A stretch of 5,132 nt of DNA from Asaia bogorensis (GTDB lineage: Bacteria; Pseudomonadota; Alphaproteobacteria; Acetobacterales; Acetobacteraceae). The stretch lies in NCBI GenBank assembly GCA_945871455.1, contig CAMBXJ010000339.1, positions 1-5,132 on the forward strand, in the 5' to 3' direction. The notes beneath the pieces were generated by a model, which made no database searches, was not told where the DNA came from, and saw nothing but the letters and a program-made list of their open reading frames with translations. Both the position numbers and the translations under genes were made by a program. Positions within the stretch are counted from its first letter, which is position 1. Each line of letters opens with the position of its first letter. Positions 1 through 5,132 of the stretch are shown here, piece after piece.

Positions 1-1604
1 TCGTGGTGCCGACCATTGTGATCGAGCAGCCTGTCTTCACGTTGCTTCAGACAGAGACTGGACAAAGCAATTGGACCTTGACCTTGGCACAGGTTGCGTC
101 GGATGCGCCGACGATTGAGGTTGGGACCGTTTTGATCCGGAACGGAACCGGCCGGGCCCGTCTTGCAGCGTCTGACTCGGACGTCGAATTTACCATCGCG
201 ACGGCCTCTGATGGCGATCGACAGACGCTGATTGTGGATGCAAAGGGCACCTACGCGCGCCGACCTATTACGGCCCATGCGGTAGGTGACGCGCTATTGT
301 CCTTGCGTGATGCAGAAACGCCGTATGCGATTGATTTTTCGCTGGCGAATGGCGCGACCCGAATTACCCTGAAAGGCACCATTCAAAATCCGCTGGTACT
401 GGCTGGAGCAAACCTCGATCTCACGCTCTCCGGCCAGGATATGGCGCTTCTCTACCCGCTGACCGGAATTCCGATCCCCAGGACCCCACCCTATCGAGTG
501 AGCGGAAAGCTCGATTTCGAAGGCGGGCGAATCCGGTTCACCCAAATGCAAGGGAAGGTGGGCAGCAGCGACTTGAATGGCGCGCTGGAGATCGACCCGC
601 GTGGCGCACGTCCAATCCTTACGGGCACACTGTCCTCGCGCTCTGTGGACTTGGAAGATCTTGGTGGATTTATCGGATCTCAACCCGGCCGCACCACAAC
701 GCCCGGACAGACGCCGGAACAGATGCGTGAGGTCAAGCGGGCCGAAGCCCACCCCAGGCTGCTGCCGACCACGCCGATCAGCATTCCCAAAATTCAGGCG
801 ATGGATATCCATATTTCTTACAAGGGAGCCAAGATCGTCGGGCCAAACGTTCCGTTCGACTCAATTGCGGCCAAACTTGATATCGACAACGGTCGCATAA
901 CTTTGTCTCCCCTGCGCCTCGACTTGGGCGGAGGATCGATCACCGGCATCATCAAGCTCGATCCGGTTGGAAACGACCTGGACACGGACGCGGCAATCCA
1001 GATCCGACGCGTTGATATCGGCAAACTTCTCGCAGTGGCTGGACTTGGGAGTGGGCGCGGCACAATCAGCGGGACCGCAACGCTGAAGGGGCGCGGCCGC
1101 TCACTATCGGAGATTCTTGGTCGCGGCAACGGCGCCGCGGACATCGTGATGCCGCTCGGCGGAGAGGTGAACTCACTTCTCGTGACACTGTCAGGTGGAG
1201 AACTCGGACGAGCCTTTCTCGCGGCCATCGGCATTCCAGGCAAGGAAACCATTCGTTGTCTGGTCGCCGACCTGGTCCTGACGCGCGGTGTCGTCGCCAC
1301 CCGCACACTCGTGGTGAATACGAGCGATCACATTATCACCGGGGGCGGTCTGGTGGACCTGTCCAGAGAGGTGTTGGACATGCACCTTCGAACGGACGCA
1401 AAACATTTTACCATTGGGACACTCGCAACGCCGTTGCGCGTCTATGGTCCATTCAAAGATCTGAACTTCGCGCCCGCCCCGGAATTTTTGCTGCGCAGTG
1501 GTGCCGCCATCGGCCTCGGGCTTTTGTTTCCCGCCGCGGCCGTGTTGCCTACGATCCAGTTTGGGGTCGGTGAGGGTTCGCCCTGCCAGGAAAAGCGGCG
1601 ATGA
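1..1604 (+). CDS. AsmA family protein, C-terminal part (5' end outside window)
   Basis: The frame is open from the window edge to TGA at 1602-1604 and gives about 533 residues. There is no convincing start (the GTG at 3 is just an in-frame codon), so the N-terminus, including the membrane anchor usual for the family, lies upstream. AsmA-family proteins are inner-membrane-anchored periplasmic proteins of the AsmA/TamB/YhdP group, linked to outer-membrane assembly and lipid transport. The features seen fit this: an opening segment of the type IEQPVFTLLQTETGQSNWTL near residues 7-26 (family pattern 'dG..NW.l'), repeated beta-strand-like stretches with LSGQDMALLYPLTGIPIPRTPPY near 142-164, VGSSDLNG at 186-193, and a C-terminal AsmA_2-like region ending in LRTDAKHFTIGTLATPLRVYGP. 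A hydrophobic Gly/Ala-rich segment at about 499-523 precedes a short Cys-containing tail, also usual in the family. Base composition is lower in GC than in the genes to the right. The family call is firm; the exact role is not known. Confidence 0.88.
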   Translation, partial: VVPTIVIEQPVFTLLQTETGQSNWTLTLAQVASDAPTIEVGTVLIRNGTGRARLAASDSDVEFTIATASDGDRQTLIVDAKGTYARRPITAHAVGDALLSLRDAETPYAIDFSLANGATRITLKGTIQNPLVLAGANLDLTLSGQDMALLYPLTGIPIPRTPPYRVSGKLDFEGGRIRFTQMQGKVGSSDLNGALEIDPRGARPILTGTLSSRSVDLEDLGGFIGSQPGRTTTPGQTPEQMREVKRAEAHPRLLPTTPISIPKIQAMDIHISYKGAKIVGPNVPFDSIAAKLDIDNGRITLSPLRLDLGGGSITGIIKLDPVGNDLDTDAAIQIRRVDIGKLLAVAGLGSGRGTISGTATLKGRGRSLSEILGRGNGAADIVMPLGGEVNSLLVTLSGGELGRAFLAAIGIPGKETIRCLVADLVLTRGVVATRTLVVNTSDHIITGGGLVDLSREVLDMHLRTDAKHFTIGTLATPLRVYGPFKDLNFAPAPEFLLRSGAAIGLGLLFPAAAVLPTIQFGVGEGSPCQEKRR

Positions 1605-1740
1605 CAGCGTCCGAACCCAAGTCGGTCTGCGCGATGTGGAAGATCGCGTTGACGACATGGCCTCTGAAACCGCAACTGCCCAGGTAGGCGAGTTCTAATG
1701 GGCGCTTGCCTCCCGAGTCTGGGCACGATTCAAGCTCCCC
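1605..1740. other. Gene-free gap, probably containing the left end of the IS66 remnant
   Basis: These 136 bases between the AsmA stop and the transposase start hold no supported gene and no T-tract terminator. A stop codon (TAA, 1696-1698) in the transposase frame limits any upstream extension of that ORF. A weak nested dyad is visible: GCTTG at 1704-1708 pairs with CAAGC at 1731-1735, and CCC at 1712-1714 with GGG at 1721-1723. Single-ORF IS66 elements usually carry roughly 100 bases of non-coding left end before the transposase, so the IS boundary probably falls in this gap, but no terminal repeat or 8-bp target duplication can be shown because the right end is lost. Confidence 0.45.
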
Positions 1741-2349
1741 ATGGTGCCGCCACTCGATTCGGCTTCGGATTTAGCAACCCCGCCGGAGCCACATGGCCCG
1801 GTGTCTTCAGAATCAATTAACGCGGCACTTCGGGCACAGAATGCCGCGTTGTCGGCGCTGGTAGCGGCGCTACAGGCCCGCGTCGGCGAACTGGAGCGTC
1901 AACTCGGCCTGAACAGTGGCAACAGTGGCAAGCCGCCGTCCAGCGTCGGTCTGAAGAAGAAGCCGGTCCGCGTCACAAGCCTTCGTGAACGGTCAGGCAA
2001 GAAGACGGGTGGGCAGCAAGGTCATCCCGGCAAGACCCTGCGCCGAACCGAGAACCCGGATGCCACGGTTGATCATTTTCCCGAGACTTGTGCCGGTTGC
2101 GGCGCGGCCCTGAATAAGGGGATGACCACCGGCCATACGGTGCGTCAGGTGTTCGATCTTCCCAAACCCCAGCCGCTGATTGTCACGGAACACCGCGCCC
2201 ATGCCTGCCTTTGCGGGAAATGCGGCGCCGAGACACGGGCCGCCTTTCCCGAAGACGTGACCGCGCCGGTCCAATACGGCACGCGCCTCGCGGCGGTGGT
2301 GGTGTATCTGTTGCTCTGCCAGTTGCTGCCCGAGAAGCGTCTGGCCGCC
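1741..2349 (+). mobile_element. IS66-family insertion sequence remnant (right side deleted)
   Basis: Homology to an IS66 element is supported from the transposase start at 1741 to about 2349, where the family pattern breaks in the first helix of the DDE domain. No accessory IS66 genes (tnpA/tnpB type) are visible upstream, so the parent was probably a single-ORF IS66 (ISBst12-like) element. The left boundary may extend a little upstream into 1605-1740. The right end, right terminal repeat and target duplication are absent. Confidence 0.75.
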
Positions 2350-2379
2350 ATACAGGATTCTATAGCGGTTTCACCCTGA
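1741..2379 (+). pseudogene. tnpC: IS66 family transposase, N-terminal fragment (catalytic domain lost)
   Basis: The 212 residues read as the front of an IS66-type (TnpC) transposase. Residues about 24-56 form a leucine-rich coiled coil (VAALQARVGELERQLGL). The family motif NSGNSGKPPSS is at 59-68 and GGQQGHPGKTL at 90-100. A zinc ribbon follows, with CAGC at 117-120 and CLCGKC at 156-161. The linker AAFPEDVTAPVQYG is at 167-180, and the DDE domain opens with VVYLLLCQLLPEKRLA at 187-202. After Ala203 (2347-2349) similarity stops: the frame adds nine unrelated residues and ends at TGA 2377-2379. Full IS66 transposases are about 500-550 residues, so the whole DDE catalytic core is missing and the protein cannot transpose. 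ATG 1741 is the first start after an in-frame stop; no good Shine-Dalgarno is seen. The rest of the element is not elsewhere in the window, which indicates a deletion rather than a simple interruption. Confidence 0.9.
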
Positions 2380-2466
2380 CTGGAAACGGCAAACCGCGCG
2401 GCTTCCTGTTTTGGAGCACGAGCCACGCGCTGTTCCGTTCCGCTCCGCGCGATCATGCTCTAGGAT
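2354..2466. repeat. Candidate intergenic palindromic repeat (REP/MITE-like)
   Basis: This stretch between the IS66 break and the next gene is dense in dyad symmetry. GCGGTTT at 2365-2371 has a perfect inverted partner AAACCGC at 2391-2397, and GCGGTTTC at 2365-2372 pairs 7 of 8 with GAAACGGC at 2383-2390, so two hairpins compete. A second dyad pairs GAGCACGA at 2414-2421 with TCATGCTC at 2453-2460 (7 of 8), with three TTCCG/CTCCG pentamers in its loop at 2433-2447. The ends carry CTATAG (2360-2365) and CTAG (2460-2463). AGGAT occurs at both edges (2354-2358 and 2462-2466), which may be a target duplication or chance. The CATGCTCTAG end resembles abundant intergenic repeats of alphaproteobacteria as I remember them. 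Copy number cannot be judged from one window. Confidence 0.5.
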
Positions 2467-2486
2467 CGAGAAAACCCAACCAGCCC

Positions 2487-2492
2487 AGGGAA
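2487..2492 (+). promoter_or_regulatory. Ribosome binding site deciding the GGT-like start
   Basis: AGGGAA lies eight bases before ATG 2501, a good Shine-Dalgarno at normal spacing. The frame stays open upstream to a TTG at 2411, but that start has no such site, falls inside the palindromic repeat, and would add 30 non-hydrophobic residues lacking family similarity. Confidence 0.75.
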
Positions 2493-2500
2493 CGCCCAGC

Positions 2501-4111
2501 ATGACACACGGCATGGTCTCCGCCGCCCAACCCGAAGCCGCCGAGGCGGGTGCCGATATCCTGCGCGCCGGCGGCAATGTCGTGGATGCGGCGATCGGGG
2601 CCGCGTTGGTGCAGACCGCGGTCGATCCGCAGATGTGCGGCATCGCCGGCATGGGCAACATGCAGCTTTATCTGCCCAGCCAGGGCGTCCACACCACCAT
2701 CGACTTTCACGGGCGCGCTCCGGGGTCGGTGCGGGCGGATATGTGGCAAAACCGCATTTTGCATGAGGCGCAGGACGGCTGGGGTTTCATCCTGGAAGGC
2801 CGGGTGAACGAGATCGGCTACCAGGCCATCACCACGCCCATGACCTTGCGGGCCTTCGACACCGCTTTGCGCCGGTTCGGCACTAAGTCCCTGGGCGAGC
2901 TTCTGCCGCCGGCCATCGCGTATGCCGAAGACGGCTGCCTGGTCCGTCCGCATGTCGCCGAGTTCTGGAACCGTCCGCCGACCGCCGGGCGCGACGGCAA
3001 TATCGGCATCGTCACCCGCTTCTCGGCCACCCGGAAAATCTACGTCAGGCCGGATGGCCAGGTGCTTCAGGTCGGCGACATTCTGCGCAATCCCGACATG
3101 GCAACGACCCTGCGCCGCGTCGCCGCCAACGGGGCGGATGATTTCTACCTCGGCCAGATCGCCGACCAGATCGTGGCCGACATGGCGGCCAACGATGGAC
3201 TCCTGTCCCGTGCCGACCTCGCCGCCTGCCAGGCGGAGGAAAACCCGCCGCTGTGGGGCAGCTATCGCGGCCTGCGGTTTTCCACCAACCATCCGCCCGG
3301 CGGCGGCATCATGCTGATCGAGATGCTGAACATCCTGGAATGTTTCGATCTCTGCGCGATGGGGCATAATTCCCCCGAATACATCCGGGTGGTGTCGGAA
3401 GCGATGAAGATCGCCACCGCCGACAAGGATGCCAAGGTCGGCGATCCGCGCTTCTTCGACGTTCCGGTGGAGGAGCTGACCTCGAAAGCCTACGCCGAGC
3501 GCATGGCGGAGCGGATTAGGGCGGGGGAGAAAACCCCGGTTCCTCGCTTTAACTCGGGCGGCGCGGAGAGCAAGCACACCACCCATATCTGCGTCGTCGA
3601 TGATGCCGGCAACGCGGTGACCATGACCCACACCTTGGGTCAGCCGTCCGGCGTGGTCACCGACGGGCTGGGGTTCATGTATAACGGCGCCATGGCGGTG
3701 TTCGATCCGCGCCCGGGCAAGGCCGGCTCCCTTGTGCCCGGCAAGGCCCGGTTCACCGCCCTTTCCCCCACCATCGTCTTCAAGGACGACCGCCCGTTCC
3801 TGGTCCTCGGCGCGCCCGGCGCCACCTACATCACCATGGGCAACCTGCAGGTGATGCTAAACGTCATCGATTTCGCCATGAACGCGGAACAGGCGGTCTC
3901 CGCACCGCGGTTCGCGGCGGTGTCGGACACGATCGAATTGTCGAACCGCATCCTGCGATCGGCGGAGCGGGACCTGATCGGGTGGGGCTATCCGATCAAG
4001 CGGCACGCGCAGAGCTATACGTTTGCCTGGGTGCACGCGATCCGGATCGTTGACGGACAGATGGATGGGGGGGCGGACCCGGCGACCGGTGGGTTGGTGG
4101 TGGCGGTCTGA
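2501..4111 (+). CDS. Gamma-glutamyltransferase-family Ntn hydrolase, divergent, cytoplasmic
   Basis: This complete gene encodes 536 residues. Members are made as one chain that cuts itself before a Thr, which then acts as the N-terminal nucleophile for amide hydrolysis or transfer. The GMVSAAQPEAAEAGADILRA segment (residues 4-23) and AGGNVVDAAIG (23-33) match the family start, and IDFHGRAPG is at 67-75. The cleavage motif TTH is at 360-362, predicting chains of about 359 and 177 residues, near the usual sizes. LSPTIVFKDDRPFLVLGAPG is at 421-440, and ADPATGG closes the protein. The family motif begins at residue 4, so there is no signal peptide and the enzyme should be cytoplasmic, unlike periplasmic E. 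coli Ggt. Aligned by eye with E. coli Ggt, the nucleophile (T391 to T360) and its helper (T409 to T378) are kept. The glutamyl-binding residues R114, N411, Q430, D433 and S463 become H70, G380, A397, V400 and A420, and the lid loop is missing. Substrate is therefore uncertain; another amide or acyl substrate is possible. It appears to be transcribed alone. Confidence 0.9.
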   Translation: MTHGMVSAAQPEAAEAGADILRAGGNVVDAAIGAALVQTAVDPQMCGIAGMGNMQLYLPSQGVHTTIDFHGRAPGSVRADMWQNRILHEAQDGWGFILEGRVNEIGYQAITTPMTLRAFDTALRRFGTKSLGELLPPAIAYAEDGCLVRPHVAEFWNRPPTAGRDGNIGIVTRFSATRKIYVRPDGQVLQVGDILRNPDMATTLRRVAANGADDFYLGQIADQIVADMAANDGLLSRADLAACQAEENPPLWGSYRGLRFSTNHPPGGGIMLIEMLNILECFDLCAMGHNSPEYIRVVSEAMKIATADKDAKVGDPRFFDVPVEELTSKAYAERMAERIRAGEKTPVPRFNSGGAESKHTTHICVVDDAGNAVTMTHTLGQPSGVVTDGLGFMYNGAMAVFDPRPGKAGSLVPGKARFTALSPTIVFKDDRPFLVLGAPGATYITMGNLQVMLNVIDFAMNAEQAVSAPRFAAVSDTIELSNRILRSAERDLIGWGYPIKRHAQSYTFAWVHAIRIVDGQMDGGADPATGGLVVAV

Positions 4112-4188
4112 CGTCGGGACGGCCGAACGGCTGGAATTTGCGGCACGGGAGAAATTTCTCCCCTACAACACGCCCTTGCCACACTCCC
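4112..4188. other. Convergent intergenic gap
   Basis: These 77 bases separate the stop of the GGT-like gene (+) from the TAG stop of the S41 peptidase (-). No gene fits. The gap holds a perfect 16-bp palindrome, listed separately, and a small GCCG/CGGC dyad near 4121-4131. Confidence 0.7.
4147..4162. terminator. Perfect palindrome, probable bidirectional terminator
   Basis: GGGAGAAATTTCTCCC is an exact 16-bp palindrome. As RNA it would fold into a six-pair stem (GGGAGA/TCTCCC) with an AATT loop on either strand. It lies 36 bases after the GGT-like stop and 27 bases beyond the peptidase stop, the expected place for a shared terminator of convergent genes. No clear T-tract follows on either strand, so intrinsic termination would be weak. 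A protein-binding site is the alternative. Confidence 0.5.
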
Positions 4189-5132
4189 CTACCGCGGCTC
4201 CGGCATCGGCGGCAGCAGCGCGGCGGCATAGGCGGCGGGGTTGGCGATCAACACTCGCGCCGCTTCCATGTCGCCGTCCCGCCCCTCGGCGGCGGGGCAG
4301 GCATTGCGGATGGTCAGCACCTGTTGCGGGGTCAGCGGCGCGCGAGCCGAACGATGGGCGCGGATTTCACGGGCCATTATCTGGGTGCCCTCGGCCAGAA
4401 ACCCGAGTTGGCGGCGCAGCACGTCCTGACCGCGGCTGGTGCAGACCTGGGGCAGCACGCCCAGATCGTGGATCGGCCAGCCCAGAGGCGCCAGGATCCG
4501 GCTCCAGGTCACGTAGAGTTCGCCACCGTCGGGCAGCGGGTCGATCGTCTGCACCAACCCCTTCCCCAGGGTGGAGCTGCCGATCACCACACCCCGGCCA
4601 CGATCGGCCAGGGCGGCGGCCAGTACCTCGGCGGCGCTGGCGGTCCGGCCGTCGACGATCACCACGACCGGGATATCGCGCCCGACCTGCCCGGCGGTGG
4701 ACCGCCAGACCGTGTTGGCCGCCGGGGCGCGTCCGGCGGTCATCGCCACCAGACCCGGCGGCAGCAGGGTGTCGGCGGCACTGACCGCCTGGCGCAACAG
4801 GCCGCCGCGATTGCCGCGCAGGTCCAGCACGATGCCCTCGACCGGACGCGACGCCATCAAAGCGTCTTCCAGCGCGTGCGCCAGGTGGGTGTCCGTGGTG
4901 CGGCTGAAACCGGTCACCCGAATGACGATCAGATCGGCCATGCGGGCGACAAACACCGTCTCCGGCGGGACCATGGCACGTTCGGCCAGCGCTTCCCGCA
5001 CGCGCCCATCCCTGCCGCGCCAACCGATCAGGACATTGGTTTCCTCCGGCCCGGCGATCATCGCCGCGACCGACGCGGCCGCCATGCCGCGCAGGGACTG
5101 CCGATCGATCCCCACCAGCACGTCGCCCGGTT
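4189..5132 (-). CDS. S41 family peptidase (C-terminal processing protease type), N-terminus outside window
   Basis: The frame is open from the right edge to TAG at 4189-4191, giving about 313 residues. The N-terminus, where an export signal and the start of the PDZ domain would be, is not in the window. Numbering from the GTG codon at 5121, the chain opens in a PDZ domain: PGDVLVGID straddles the numbering origin, and a segment ending MIAGPEETNVLI is at 21-32. The S41 domain follows, with LDLRGNRGGLL at 99-109 and the active site. Catalytic Ser162 is in TASAAE (codon 4636-4638) and Lys187 in LGKGLVQ (codon 4561-4563), exactly 25 residues apart as in E. coli Prc (S452/K477). Gln191 matches Prc Q481, so the catalytic set is intact. 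GVLPQV (221-226) matches the family GVtPDv motif. Such enzymes are serine proteases with a Ser-Lys dyad that trim protein C-termini, typically in the periplasm. The C-terminal ~80 residues are Ala/Arg-rich with no recognised domain. The gene is convergent with the GGT-like gene and not co-transcribed with it. Confidence 0.92.
   Translation of the reverse strand, partial: PGDVLVGIDRQSLRGMAAASVAAMIAGPEETNVLIGWRGRDGRVREALAERAMVPPETVFVARMADLIVIRVTGFSRTTDTHLAHALEDALMASRPVEGIVLDLRGNRGGLLRQAVSAADTLLPPGLVAMTAGRAPAANTVWRSTAGQVGRDIPVVVIVDGRTASAAEVLAAALADRGRGVVIGSSTLGKGLVQTIDPLPDGGELYVTWSRILAPLGWPIHDLGVLPQVCTSRGQDVLRRQLGFLAEGTQIMAREIRAHRSARAPLTPQQVLTIRNACPAAEGRDGDMEAARVLIANPAAYAAALLPPMPEPR

Noticed and set aside
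818..1306. Minus-strand open frame (162 codons) within the AsmA gene
   Set aside because: It is low-complexity Arg/Pro/Ser and lies opposite a conserved AsmA segment; no family match.
1498..1698. Short plus-strand frame running from the AsmA 3' end into the gap, considered as a frameshifted AsmA tail
   Set aside because: The AsmA frame already ends with the hydrophobic segment and short tail usual for the family, so no frameshift is needed, and the alternative product has no recognisable features.
1499..1752. Direct repeat TGGTGCCGCCA at 1499-1509 and 1742-1752 as possible IS target duplication
   Set aside because: IS66 elements make 8-bp duplications at their outer ends; these copies lie in the AsmA coding region and at the transposase start codon, so chance is the best explanation.
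1912..1929. Tandem repeat of AACAGTGGC
   Set aside because: It encodes the NSGNSG part of the motif conserved in IS66 transposases, so it is explained by coding.
2438..2466. Possible sigma-70 promoter with TAGGAT as -10 element
   Set aside because: TAGGAT matches only four of six and the hexamer 17 bases upstream (TTCCGC) only two of six; it also overlaps the candidate repeat.
2411..2500. TTG 2411 as an upstream start of the GGT-like gene
   Set aside because: It lies inside a palindrome and lacks a ribosome binding site. The added residues are not a signal peptide and lack family similarity; ATG 2501 has AGGGAA at good spacing.
2453..3631. Long minus-strand open frame (392 codons) opposite the GGT-like gene
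   Set aside because: It mirrors a clearly real gene in GC-rich DNA, where antisense frames stay open by codon bias. Its His/Gly/Asp-rich product matches no family I recognise.
4023..4784. Plus-strand open frame (253 codons) opposite the S41 peptidase
   Set aside because: The product is an Arg/Pro/Ser-rich low-complexity chain typical of antisense shadows, and the peptidase strand has intact catalytic motifs.

Overview
The window looks like chromosomal DNA of a GC-rich alphaproteobacterium, most likely of the Rhodospirillales/Azospirillum/Acetobacter type. This is inferred from the GC-rich codon use of the right half, the style of the IS66 transposase, and an intergenic palindromic repeat containing CATGCTCTAG, which resembles elements I associate with that class. 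No rRNA, tRNA or CRISPR array is visible.

Layout, left to right. (1) Positions 1-1604 (+): the C-terminal ~530 residues of an AsmA-family envelope protein whose start lies left of the window. (2) 1605-1740: a short gap with no gene, probably holding the left end of an insertion sequence. (3) 1741-2379 (+): the N-terminal third of an IS66-type transposase, cut off just as the catalytic DDE domain begins, so a dead remnant. (4) About 2354-2466: a compact region with two imperfect palindromes, probably an intergenic repeat, between the IS remnant and the next gene. (5) 2501-4111 (+): a complete gamma-glutamyltransferase-family Ntn hydrolase of 536 residues, without a signal peptide. It keeps the autocatalytic Thr but has lost most of the residues that hold a gamma-glutamyl group in classical GGT. 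(6) 4112-4188: a convergent gap with a perfect 16-bp palindrome, probably a two-way terminator. (7) 4189-5132 (-): the PDZ tail, catalytic domain and C-terminus of an S41 (C-terminal processing) peptidase whose N-terminus lies right of the window.

The genes do not form one operon or pathway. The AsmA gene and the GGT-like gene share a strand but are separated by IS debris and nearly 900 bases, and the peptidase is convergent. The left gene is visibly less GC-rich than the two on the right, and the IS66 remnant sits at that change, which fits a rearrangement or transfer boundary. I see no convincing new multi-gene system. The most interesting item is the GGT-like enzyme with a remodelled substrate pocket.
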